Positions 1 to 12,693 of a stretch of 64,000 nt of DNA are shown piece after piece. Location: assembly GCA_905221605.1 (NCBI GenBank), contig CAJNDS010002473.1, positions 84,501 through 148,500 on the forward strand, given 5' to 3'. Under the pieces are notes generated by a model that had not been told where the DNA came from, made no database searches, and saw only the letters and a list, made by a program, of their open reading frames with translations. Every line of letters begins with the position of its first letter. Positions within the stretch are counted from its first letter, which is position 1. The position numbers and the translations under genes are program-made. The stretch comes from Symbiodinium natans. Its lineage: Eukaryota > Sar > Dinophyceae > Suessiales > Symbiodiniaceae.

Positions 1-378
1 GGGGTGGGGCTGCTGCCCCCCCTCCCCAACCCACCGCCCCGAATTTTTTTAAATACACTTTCACAGGAAAATTTGTTTGCACTTTTACTTATTTGGATAG
101 GAGAACCTTTTGTAAACCCGTCATGCGCGAGCATTGACTTTGTCAATGGGGAGGGGGGGTGGACCCCCCCCCACCCCGTTTAGGGCTTAGGGTTTAGGGT
201 TTAGGGTTTAGGGTTTAGAACTTAGGGTTTAAGATGTCTTCGTCGCAGGCTCTACGGGAACAAGGTCATTGGGCCAGCTGACTTGGGGTCGAGGGCTTAG
301 GGATGTGGGTGTGAGGGTTTAGGGTTTAGGGTTTAGGGTTTAGGGTTTAGGGTTTAGGGTTTAGGGCGCGAGCTGCAG

Positions 379-421
379 GTACAGCTTGGCCGAGCAAGTC
401 CGGATGTCCGGCATCATCACC
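379..421 (+). CDS. NHE exon: SLAEQVRMSGIIT
   Basis: Follows a CTGCAG acceptor and ends before GTCGGC (GT donor). The peptide matches the NHE stretch 'llaEa...SGilavlf', and it joins in frame with the exon at 1029 to give SGIIT-VLFGSIVMGAY. Confidence 0.6.
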
Positions 422-3400
422 GTCGGCTGGCTGATGTTGGCACCCTAAACCCTAAACCCTAAACCCTAAACCCTAAACCCTAAACCCTAAACCCTAAACC
501 CTAAACCCTGAACCCTAAACCCGAAACCCTAAACCCTAAACCCTAAACCCTAAACCCTAACTTACCCCTCTGCTGCCAATCCAAAGGGTCGGAACTTCAG
601 GGGCACCTTCATTGTCGCCGTCGGCCTTGCCCGACGGGCCCAGCTTAAATCCATAGTGTAGGGGTCGGAATAATTTCTATTTGTATTCCCTTATGGTCCC
701 TTTTTTTTTTTTACTATAACAACCCCCCAAAACCCTATTATAATTATGAAGGCCCCTTTTGTAGCCCCAAACTCCCCCTTGTTTGGCATGCTTGCTCCTT
801 TCCCGGAAGATAAGGACCAGAATTTCGAGTTTCGGATTTATGGTTTTTAGTGTTTAGGGTTTAGGGGTTTCTGGTAGGGCTTTGAGCGATGTGATCCGAG
901 ACTTTAGGTCAGGGTTTGGAACCCAACGTCCCAAACCCCAAAATTCCCAAACCTTAAGCCCTAAACCTTATGAACCCTGAACCCCAAACTCTCAACCCAA
1001 AACCCCAAATCGCAAATCTTCCACCCAGGTCCTCTTTGGCTCCATCGTCATGGGCGCCTATGCGCCTCCGCACCTCACACAGGAGGCGGCTGAGCAATTG
1101 TGGGACTTAGGATCTAGGGTTTAGGATCTAGAGTTTAGGGTTTAGGGTTTGAGAGCTTGGGGTATTTCGATGAGTTTAGGGATTCGGCCGCTTGGGTGCT
1201 AAACCTTATTTCGTGCGCGACACTGTGGTGGCGCTCACCTTCCACACCTACCACCTGCTACTGCAAAACCTTATTTTAGTGCTCAAGCCCCAACCCCTAG
1301 TCCCAAGCCCTGAACCTGGGTTTCTTGGTGTGCTGAACGACAGTCTACGCCGCATTTCTTAGTGTCTTGGATTTCGGGTGTCTTCCCATATGGACCTTAG
1401 AGGGTCATACAGAGGGGTTGAAATTACCTTACTCTCTTGCCCTAAACCCTGAACCCTAAACCCTAAACCCTAAACCCTGAATCCTAAACCCGAAGGAAGT
1501 AGTAGGATAGACGCCCAACCCGAAATCCAACCAACAAAGCCCTCAAGCTCCTGGGCTGAGGCTTAAGGGTTTAGGGTTTAGGGCTTAGGGTTTAGGGCTT
1601 AGGGGTTAGGGTTTAGGGTTTGGGGTTTAGGGTTTAGGGTTTAGGGCTTAGGGTTTAGGGTTTAGGGTTTAGGGTTTAGCGCGTGTTGGGTTCCGATATG
1701 TTCGATGGCCACCCGGAAGCCCAAAGGACGGATGTCGGGTTTAGGGTTTAGGTGCAGGGCTTGCTTGTGTAGGGTTTTGGGTTTGGAGTTGAGGGTTTGG
1801 AAGCCCCATGCCTTAAAGAGGCCACCACGTTCGCGTCCTTCTTGCTGAAGCAAGCTGCCTCAGTCGGGGCAGCTGGGCCGTATTTATGTCATTGGTTGAC
1901 CTGTTTCTTCGCCTGTAGGGGTTTTGGGATTAGGGCTGGACTCGCCCCAAACCCCAAACCCCAAACCCAAACCCCAAACCCGAAACCCCAAACCCCAAAC
2001 CCCAAACCCCAAACCTCAAACCCCAAACCCCAAACCCCAAACCCAGGCTCGGAATAGAGTTTGGGCGTAGCCTTCAGCTCCATGTGGGGTGTCTCCAAAC
2101 AGGGGTTCCCCGAATGTACGCTCAGAAGCATGTACGTTATGAGAGAAACCCCCGAAAAAAGGGTACTTCGGAAACCCGCAATGTCAGCCCCTGATGGAAA
2201 CTTCCCCCGTGTCAAGGGAGTTGGGGTGGGTGTTCTATTCCTGTCAGTGTTATTTATAGTAGTCCTGTAGGATCCCCTGTTGTGGAAGGTCAGCTAGGTA
2301 GTTTAGTCTGGGGCCCATTTGCAGGTATTGAGGTATTTACAGTTTGGGTTCTGGCTGAAACTTTCAGGATCCACCTCAACACGAGAGGTTTAGGGTTTAG
2401 GGTTTGAGATTTAGGGTTTAGGATGTAGAGTGTAGGGTTTGGGGATTTTAGGGTTTAGGGGTTGAGATACCTCAATGGTATCTACGGGGGCCCCGAACTT
2501 GCGATGTAGGCGGTGCTTTGTGCATTTTTTAGAGCGCAGGTGCACTTATTCCCTAAACCCCAAACCCTAAACCCTAAACCCTAAACCCCAAACCCTAAAC
2601 CCTAAACCCTAGGTTGCATGGACTCTTCGAGCTTAGGCTACACCTGATGCAGACATAGGCATCCACACATGCCCACATGATTGTTTAGGGTTTAGGGTTT
2701 AGGGTTTAGGGTTTAGGGTTTAGGGTTTAGGGTTTAGGGACTGAAGGACGGACCCTTATGAAGGACCTCAGGGTTTTTTTAGGGGTTAGTTAGGGGCTGC
2801 TTGAGTATATAGGGACTATACGGGTATATAGGGGTTGCATAGTGGAATAAGATTAAGGTTCCCTTCTAGGGGTCCCTCTTTCTACCCCTTAAGGTTGAGT
2901 GGGTCTGACTTAGCTATTTTGACAGAGTTTGTTTGAGGAGTCTTTTCCTACCGTTAAGGGCGCGCATGAAAAGTACACTGTTCAATACTGTACCTATCAT
3001 GCACATCCCTTGAAGCCAGGAGTCAGAGACACCTGCGCCCAAGAGAGCTAACCCTAACCCCTAAATCCTAAGGACCTGATCGTCTTCTTGAACTGCGGGA
3101 TCCAGGCCGGGTCTCCTTGTCTTTTTCTCTCAGATTTGTTGTGGGCTGCTACATCCAGGGTTTAGAGTTTAGGGCCTCTTGTAGGTACCTTTGTTTTTAC
3201 GTGTTTGTTTTCAAAAGCTCGTTTTTGATTCAATTCTGGGTTTATAGAATAATCCTCCAATATCGGATCACAAGCCTCAGGGGCTTCTTGGAAGTCTCAC
3301 ATTTCGGGATTTTCGGTGTTTTTCTTGCGATTTGAGATCCGTGGGTTCGTCTCGCCACCACCCCCTGTTCGACTAGCACAAGCTTGTCCACTGCAAGGGG

Positions 3401-6400
3401 GAGGGGGGTTCCAGGGAAGTAGGGTTTAGGGTTTAGGGTTTGGGGTTTGGGGTTTAGGGTACTTCCCTTGAACCCCCCTCCCCCTTAAGAACCCTGGAAT
3501 AGGGTCATGGGGCCACACACTGGGCGTCTGACAGCGCCAGGGTTTATGAGACTCTACACGCTCAAGAAGCCCTCAACCTAAACCATTTCTGCTATATCGC
3601 CTGAGCCCCAAGCCCCGAAAACCCTGAACCCCGGACCCCAATAGACTGAACCTAGACTTTACAGCCCTACACCCCAACACACAGGCTAGGACCGGGAGTA
3701 GGCCCTTTTCCCCTTTTTTTAGGGTTGGGGTTCCCTTATAATCCCCTTAAAACCAAAAAGGGTACCCTTTTTATTCCTAGGTTACCCCCGGGTCTGGCCG
3801 GGTGTCCTAGTATTTTGGGTCTGAGGGGTTCCCATATTGTGGGAGATGTTCATACTGGACCTGCAGCTAAACCCTACAACCTTTGAGTTTGGTGCTGCGG
3901 CCTGAACAACCCTATAGGGTTTAGGGTTGAGGGTTTATGGTTTAGGGTTTAGGGTTTATTGAGGAGTCAGGGGATGGCAGAACTACCGCAAGAAGCGGCC
4001 CCTTGTTTACTCAGAATGTTCTAGTGTTCTATGGTTTAGGGTTTAGGGTTTAGGGTTATAACTTGAGTGTTAAGAGCTGCTCAAGCACGCGCCTGTGGCC
4101 GGGAGGTGGTCCATGTCAGCCAGAAAGGTTTGGTGGTCGGCTGCTGGGCCTGGATCTCAGGTGCAAAGCAAGCCCAAAGATTTAGGGTTTAGGGTTTGGG
4201 TTTGGGGTTTAGGGTTTAGGGTTGAATTAGGGCTACTGAACCCCTGAACCCTGAAGCCCGAAGACCCTGAGCCCTGAACTTAAACGCCCCCTGAATCTAA
4301 GGCTCCAAGTATGGGCCCCAACACGGGCCTTGAAGGCCTTGTTTGGGGAGAAGAACAGGAACGCACTCAAAGGTATAAACTACAGGGTATATCGTGGGTC
4401 TCCACTGTAAGGACCCAAAACTTATTCTTACTTAGTCATGAGTGAGGGAATCGGAGACCCTACATCCCCCTATATGACCCTTTAAACAATTCTATAGGGC
4501 ACCTGATGCCCTCCCCCCCCGCATTCCCTACCAGGAACCAGCAAGAATCTTAAGCCCCCCATACTAGGCGGGCCCGGGCCCTGTACCCTAAACCCTAAAC
4601 CTTAGGCTTAAAGCCTGACACCGGGTTCTGTTGCCGGCATACCCGAAGAAGCTGCAGTACCTCCCCCGGCCTACATAAACCAGACACTGTAAGTTACAAA
4701 GTACAAGCTTCAAACGGACAGCCCTAACCTGCAAACTCAGAACCTTGCGCAGAGAAAGTTTCGCCTGGCTTATAGACAGTCCTTAACTTCGTTGGAGACG
4801 TACGTCCCAAAGCCGAACCGCCTACACCCAGCAGGGTTAAGTCTTAGCCCTAGACCCTAGAGCCAAACCCTAAACCCTAAACCCTAAACCCTACACCCTA
4901 AACCCTAAACCCTGAACCCTAAATCCTAAACCCTGAACCCTGAACCCTAAACCCTAAACCCTAAACCCTAAACGCCAAACGCCCTAAACCCCAAACCCCA
5001 AACCCTGCCTCCTCCCTAGTAGGGCTAAGGTAGGATTAAGGCTTTGGGGTGTCAGGTCATGCTCATCTGCTTGGTGGCACGTGCAGCCGCCGTGTTCCCC
5101 ATGTCGTGGATTTGCAACAGCATCAAGCGCCCTGGCTTCAAACGCCTCAAAAAGGTTTAGGGTTAGGGTTTAGGGTTTAGGGTTTAGGGTTTAGGGTTTA
5201 GGGTTTAGGGTTTAGGGTTTAGGGTTTTAGGGTTTAGGGTTTAGGGTTTAGGGTTTAGGGTTTAGGGTTTAGGTTTAGCGCTTAGGGTTTAGGGTTTAGG
5301 GTTTAGGGTTTAGGGTTTAGGGTTTAGGGTTTAGCATCAAGCGACCTGGCTTCAAACGCTTCAACAAGGGTTTTAAGGCTTGCCTGGGACTCCGGGACTC
5401 TATTTCCCTACAGTCTTGTAGCAACTACCCTGTAATTAGTAGGTATAACTACCCATAAAGCTGTAGGTAAAGAGAGTCCCAGGTAGGGTTAAGGGTTTCT
5501 TTCCCTACGCTGAATGTTCGCTAACCCTAAACCCTGATAAGGGGATGCGTTGTGACGCCACCCCTAGGAGTTATGCGTGCGTTTCTTCTAAATCCGCGCC
5601 CAGGGTTTCTCGCTCACGACAAGTACGCTTTGGTTTTGATGGGTACAGGAAAAGTTGATGGATGTCATTAAAGGGGTACACGATTCAGGGTTTTCCTTGA
5701 AAGCCCCAGAGAGGTGACATCTGACAGCTACTTCTGCAGTTCAGGCTCTTGGGGCTTGTCTCCCGTGGGTTCAGGGTTTAGGGCCAGTTCAGGGTTTAGG
5801 GTTAGGGTTTATGGTTTAGGGTTTAGGGTTTAGGGTTGAAGTTTAGGGGTGTACCTGAAGTCGCATGAGAAGCCAGCCTACGCGAGACCTAAAGCCTCCT
5901 AAGGCCCTCCACACCCGCAGCCGCGGGCATCATGGTTTAGGGTTTAGGGTTTCGGGTTTAGGGTTTAGGGTTTAGGGTTTAGGTTGTAGCCTCAGGTGGT
6001 GCGTCAGCCAGCGCATTGAGACGGAGCGGCGTCACTTTATCACCTTCAAGCACCAGGCGGAGAGTCCGGCAGGGCTCAGGGTTTCCTAGGTAGGATAAGG
6101 GGGACCCTTAAAGGGGAACCCTTCTGAACCCTCTTCTCGCGCTCTCTTGAACAGGGACCTTATTCAGAGGGTCTATATCCCCAAGGGTCCCCCTAATCCT
6201 AAACCCTAGGGTTGTTTTTTTCCTGCGATTTGCGTAGGTGTTTGGGATACTTTCTACTAGGACCCGGAAAAGGCCTTCTTTCCTTTTTTTAGGGTTGGGG
6301 TTCCCTTATAATCCCCTTAAACCCAAAAAGGGCACCCTTTTCATTCCTAGGTTACTCCTGGGTCTAGTCTATCCTCCCCATTATTGGGGTTTAAGAGGAT

Positions 6401-9400
6401 CATATATCTAGGGGTTTGTGACGCTTCGGTTTCACGATTATTTGCTTAAGAACCCCCCAAAACAAAATGAAAGACGGTAGTCCCTACATTGCCCTTATAA
6501 GGAAGAACCATTTCGAGTTTTTCGGGGTTCTTAGGCAATGATTAGTAGTTTCCGGTTTGGCAGATGCGATTGACAGCTACTAGGGCGCAAAGCGGGAGCA
6601 TTGGCGCAAGTGTACTCGAATGGCCTCGTGCTGTTTGAGGAGGCCGGCTGGTGAAGATTCCATAGAACGCTGCTTACGTACCGACTCAGCTTTGTCGGTG
6701 TGGAGGAAAAGTCCTGCCCGAACAGCTTCCCAATCTCAGGCATCGGTCCCCGGCCACCGACCCGGGTGAGCATCCGGGCACCGCCCTAAACCCCATACCC
6801 TAAACCCTAAACCCCAAACCCTAAACCCTAAACCTAAACCCTAAACCCTAAACCCTAAACCCTAAACCCGAAGAAAAGAAGAGGAAAAACCATGAAGAAG
6901 AGTAACAAGAAGAAGAAAAAAGAAGAAGTACGAGGAGCTCGTGGAGACTGCACAGGACCCACCTGTTGATTTGCATTTAAACCTTAAACCCCTAATCTCC
7001 AAAGCCTAAACCCTAAACCCTAAACCCTAAACCCTAAACCCAAAACCCTAAACCCTACATTCTAGACCGTAATATTGGCGCAAGGGGTCCCAAGTCCGAG
7101 ACGTCGTGGTCCTGAATGCCGAACCCATGGGCTGCACTGAAGCCGTGCGCTCGAGAGCCGAACACGCTTGAGGCCCTAAACCCTAAACCCTAAACCCCAA
7201 ACCCTAAACCCTAAACCCTAAACCCTAAACCCTAAACCCTAAACCGGGTTTGGGGATGAACCCAAAACCCTGAACCCTATACCCCGTATCCGGACCCCTA
7301 CAGGCTCATAAAATTGCTGAAGAAGATGGGGGGGCGGTCCTAGGGCTTATGGCTGGCAGGAGGGTCAGTGCGCCACGTCCACCGGTTTAGGGTTTAGGGT
7401 TTAGGGTTTAGGGTCTAGGGTTTAGGGTTTAGGGTTTAGGGTTTAGGGTTTCAGGTTCTAGGTTTGGGGTTTAGGGTTCAGGGTAAGGAGGAAAGCTGCT
7501 CAAGCCCTAGACCCCTAATGAGGGCCATTTGGTTCCCCCCAAAAATGGACCCATCGCGATAAGATGACGACTGTCGGGTTGATAAAACGCTTTAAGGTCT
7601 GCAATTCTTAAGGGAAAGTGGGGCATAGCCCTTCCTTTTTTTCTGAAGTAGGTATTCGGGAACACTTTTCGAGGGAGTTATCATAAACACACACCCCAAC
7701 AAAGGTCAACAGAAGCCAAAGCCAATCCCGCCGAAGCTTCGTAATTGCCTTAAACACCTGTGCCAGAAAACCCTGTAACTCCGAAACCCTTACACCCATG
7801 GTTCCAACCTTAGAACCTGTTCTACCCGAAGGCCTAAACCCCTAAACACCTTAAACCCTAAACCCTGAACCCTAAACCCTAAACCCTAAACCCTCAAAAG
7901 CAGGAATCTGTCAGGTCATGCTGTGGCATTCGGGACTTCGGGGCGGTATCGGGCCGTTCGGCTCAATAGCCCTCGGATCCCAACCAAACCCTTGACAGCC
8001 CTGGCGCTTTAGCATTCAGGGTTAGGGTTTAGTGTTTCAGGTTTAGAGTTTAGGGTTTAGCGTTAGGGTTTGGGGTTTAGGGTTTAGGGCACCTGTCACC
8101 TCGTATGTCCGTATGTCATTGCCATATGGGTATTTCTCTACATTACTGTCCCTTTCGGGCAGGGTCCTTTTCAAATGTATACATATATATATATATATGT
8201 ATATATACATACATGGGACCCAACCAACCAGAGAACTTGATGTGGAGAACTACCCACATGCAGGGCTGCCCAAAAGACATTGCTAGAAGGAGGTGCGGAT
8301 TGTTGGGTTCAGGGTTGTGGGGCTTGGGGTTGCGGGATGTTTGAGTTGTGTTCGGGCCTTCTATCGATGGTACCCCCCTTCGTGGACAAGAGCAGGTACG
8401 CCTAGTACAAGAGCCTAAAGAATAATATTACTGAAAAGACTAATATCATCACCTTCCGATCGTTTGCTATAAGATACATAAACTGCACAGACATGCCCTC
8501 AGGGTCCATGTACCTAATTATGGAATACTTGGGCCTTAAAGTACTTCCTACATAAGGACTTTTGGGTCTAAGTATATAATAATAAGGTACATGGACCCTT
8601 AGGGATACCCGTTCTCATATTTCAGCGGCCCCAGGGCCCTGAGCGCTGTTAGTTGCGGCAAAGCTTTTGCGTAGGACCCTTTCTTCGGAATGCTGGAACT
8701 GTAGAGTTGGACTTCAAGCTCAAGAGGCTACCGAGAGAATACTTCCGAATGAGGGTTGAGTTTCGCGCTCATAGGGCTTTGGAACGCATTAGAACATGTG
8801 GTTTAGGGTGTAGGGCCAGTGTAGGGTCTAGGGTTTAGGGTCTGGATCTAGCACCTCAAGGGCAGTTGGTGCTGGCAAGCCGCCCTAAACCCTAAACCCT
8901 GAACCCTAAACCCTAAACCCCGAAGCCCCCCCAAAATCCCATCTGCAAGGCTCGTGCTCGCCCTCGAGCTAGGGGAGCACCTTGGTCTTTTTCGGAATGT
9001 CCTCTTTAGGAGAATGTTTGGGGGGGATCCAAAACTAGGATGCCCAGTAGTACCCTTATTACCTTTTTTGGGGGCTCTAGGTTCCCCTATAAACCCCTTT
9101 AGGCAAAAAAAAAGGGCGCCCTTTTTAATCCCAGGTTACTGGGCAACTCAGTAGGAGAATGTTTTGGGGGGATCCAAAAAGGTAGATCCCCGTAAGGGTT
9201 CAGGGTTTAGGGTTTTGAGGTTTAGGGTTTTAGGGTTTTGGGGTTTAGGGTTTAGGGTTGAGGAAGGACCCAGGAGAAGTAGAAGGTACTATTTCGGGGG
9301 CTTCTACTTTTCGGACCCTCCCGAGGGTCCGGGAATAGGAGGGTCTAGGGTCTAGGGTTTAGGGTTTACGCGGGATTAGGGTGCAACATAGGGGCCTGAA

Positions 9401-12400
9401 TCATTAGAACCGGGCTGTGGGGGTTATTATAGTATATTCGTAATAAAGAGGCCATAAGGGAAATATTAGTAATTTTTCCGACCCCGATAATAACCAGAAT
9501 AGCCCCCAAAACCCTAAACTTAACCCTAAACCCAAATAGGGTACGGATGTTGTTTGGACTTTTGGGTTTTGGGCTGATTCCCCAAACCGTGTGTCAACAG
9601 TACGGGGTTCCAACGAGCAGGGTGAGAGGGGTTCAGGGTTTAGGGCTTAGGGTTCAGGGTTTAGGGTTTGAGGTTTAGGGTTTAGGGTTCAGGGTTCAGG
9701 GTTTAGGGTTTAGGGTTTAGGGTTCAGGGTTTAGGGTTCAGGGCAGCCGCCGTCGCGTTTGAAACGGATGGGCTCGCGAGATGCGCAAGTGCCCGACGCG
9801 CTCTGGCACCATTGGAGTGTTCCTCCTAAACCCTAAACCCTGAACCCTGAACCCCTAAACCCGAAACCCTGTCCCCATGCCATGGGCTCCCCTACTAGCC
9901 CTGGGGCGGCCCAGCTGAAAACTTGTTTCTTGCTAAGCAGTTTAAACTCAGCTACCAGAAAAAGTAGTTTTCATTATCTTGTTCACTTTGTAAACCTCTG
10001 AAAGTCGTCCTTACCTTAAGTCCTTAACAAGAGCCCAGTATAATGGACTGAAACCCCGCGCCCTCCAGGTATGTCAACCAGAGCAACGAGCATCCAGGCG
10101 CGAAGAATGACCTGGTGGACGCCACCTTCGTCATGATTTGCCGCTTGCTTTGAGTTCGAGGTTGAACTCTGGATCGAGCTTAGCCCCAAACCCGCAACCC
10201 TCACCTTAGTATACTCCTAATGTGGCCCTTCTATCCCCTCAGAAGATCTTCAAAAAGCGCAAAACCCAATGGTACAACCTTCGCGGTCCAAGGTAGAACC
10301 GATGGAAACCCTAAGCCCTAGGCCCTAAACCCTAAACCCTAAACCCTAAACCCTAAACCAAGCTTAGCTTTGCTCTTGGCAGCTTGCTGACCACAAGGTG
10401 CACCAAGCTCTAGCACTCAACCCAGGATGTCCGGTTTAGGGGGTTCAGGGTTTAGGGTTTAGGGTTTCGGCCCCCCTCCCCCCTGGCTGAATTATAGGGG
10501 TTTTCAGCACCACAAGGAAGTTGTACCCGAAACCCTAAACCCTAAACCCTAAACCCTAAATTACTAAACCCTAAACCCTAAACCCTAAACCCGAAACCCT
10601 AAACCCTAAACCCTAAACCCCTGAGCTGAAACCTGAGAGCCGGATTCGGTGTGCAACTGCATGAGGAGATCCGTCATCGCCATAATTCTGAGAACCCAAA
10701 TACCCTGGGTTTCGGGTTTAGGGTTTAGGGTTTAGGGTTTAGGGTCTCTAAACCCTAAGCCCGAAACCCCAAAAATCCCCAAGAGCTCAGCAGGATTCCG
10801 AGCTGACGCTGCTGAATCTTCTTTCCCCCAACAAAGGCTCACGGAACGAGCCCTGCATGTCAAGCGAAACTCATATGGTGACCCTACGTTAGGGTTTCAG
10901 GGTTTAGGGTTTCGGGTTTAGGGTTTTTGGCTAAGGGTTATAGGGTTTAGGGTTTAGGGTCTGCCACCACCCCCTGCCGCACACGTGCCCAGGCGTCTAT
11001 CTACTGGCTCCCTGGATGCACAAAGAGCATAATATGAATGCTAGGGTTTAGGGTTTTTTAGGGTTTACGGGTTTAGGGTCTAGGGTTTAGGGTTTAGGGC
11101 GCCACCTGATGCAGGAGCCTTAAGAATTGCCTTGAATGCTATCTCGTGGTCTCCCTGCATATGCATTTGGCTGCCCGACAGACCCTTTCTCATTAGACAG
11201 GAACCCTGAACCCTAAGCCCTAAACCCCGGGTCTTCCTTAGCGTAAAAGCGCCGACACCCGAATTCCGAGACCAAACAACCTTCAGGCCCAAACCTTGGC
11301 CCTTTTTCGCTCTTTTAAGACCCCTAACTTCAAACCGCGTTCAGAATAAGTTGATGGGAGCCCTAAGCCCCAACATCCTCGTGGGCTGGTTGTTCCCCCC
11401 CCCCCCCCGAAACCCTATACGCCCTCAACCCTAAACCCCCCAAAGAATCCCTGGCTCCCCTTTGGGACCCTATGATGTTCTTCTACGATTCTCCGAGAGT
11501 AAGGTAGATAGGTTCCCCCCCAAGAAGAGGTCGAGGTACCGCCGAGGCAAATGAGCACCAAAGCCTTAAGCCTTCCACCCTAAATCCTGAACTCCAAGCC
11601 CTCCCTAAGCCCTAATGCTTTGAATGCTTTGAATGCCTAAACCCTAAGCCCTAAACCCTGAACCCTATAAACCCTAACCCTAAACCCTAAACCCTAAACC
11701 CTAAACCCTAAACCCTAAACCCTAAACCCTAAACCCTAAACCCTAAACCCTACACTTCTAGACCCGAAGCCCTAACTGCTTGAAGGTCTTCGGGGGCTCG
11801 ACGGGCTTCGTGCTGCAACTCTTGGGCACCTGCGCGGCATCGCTGGGGGAATCTGAATTTGGGGGTTGAGGGGGATTGGGGTGTAAGATGTGGGATTCAC
11901 CCCCCCCCCCCAAAAAAAAAAAAAAACCAAGAAAAACACCCTAAACCCTAACCCCTAAGCCCTAAGCCCTAAGCCCCAAACCCACATATATTTTTCATTC
12001 CGAGCCAGTTGGGTACTTTTTTGTAAAGAGGGGCATCGAAGATTCGGCTTGGGTTTCGGGCTACACCCTAAACCCTAACCCCTAAACCTTCTCCCTCCCT
12101 GTCAGAGAAGCCCCACAACCCCAAGCTCTTGAGATTTGGGGCTGCTGATTTCGCCCAAGAAGCCACAAAAGTAGGGTTAAGGGTTTAGGTTAAGGGTTTT
12201 GGCTCGGTCTCAGGGACATTGACGAGAACCCCTTGCAATGCAGCCCGAATCCCAAGCACTGAATCCCAAACCCTAAGCCCCCTGAACCCCTCAACTTTCA
12301 ACCCTAAACTCTGAATCCGAAACCCCCCTTAAACCATAAACCCTAAGCCCTTTCTAAACCCGAACCCTAAACCCTAAACCCTAAACCCTAAACCCTGAAC

Positions 12401-12661
12401 CCTAAACCCTAAACCCTAAACCCCCCTTCACCCTACATGCGGAAGAGGTCTTCCTTGGGGCGCGCAGGTTCCTGATGACGCCAGTGTCTGGGCGCACCTG
12501 GAAAGCTCTACTCAGGCTCTTGTTTAGGGTTTAGGGTTTAGGGTTTAGAGTTTAGGGTTTAGGGTTTTTAAGCGACAAGAGTGAGGTCATTGATGGTAGG
12601 GGGTAGGATGTCGGAGCGTGCAGTTTGTGTTTTGTTGGGCCCATCTTTGTTTTTCCGTGCC

Positions 12662-12693
<32 letters not shown>

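Noticed and set aside
4626-4689. Island GSVAGIPEEAAVPPPAYINQ with a GTAAGT donor
   Set aside because: Attractive alone, but the exons at 4077 and 5056 join in frame and match the exchanger family without it.
6531-6773. 80-codon minus-strand frame
   Set aside because: Lies in the exchanger intron 6057-7914, overlaps the end of a MITE-like element and matches no family. Frame openness here is not unusual.
10791-10877. Island DSELTLLNLLSPNKGSRNEP with a GT donor
   Set aside because: Coding-looking, but it lies between two exchanger membrane exons (10069 and 11786) where the family has no such hydrophilic insert. It could be an intermediate exon.
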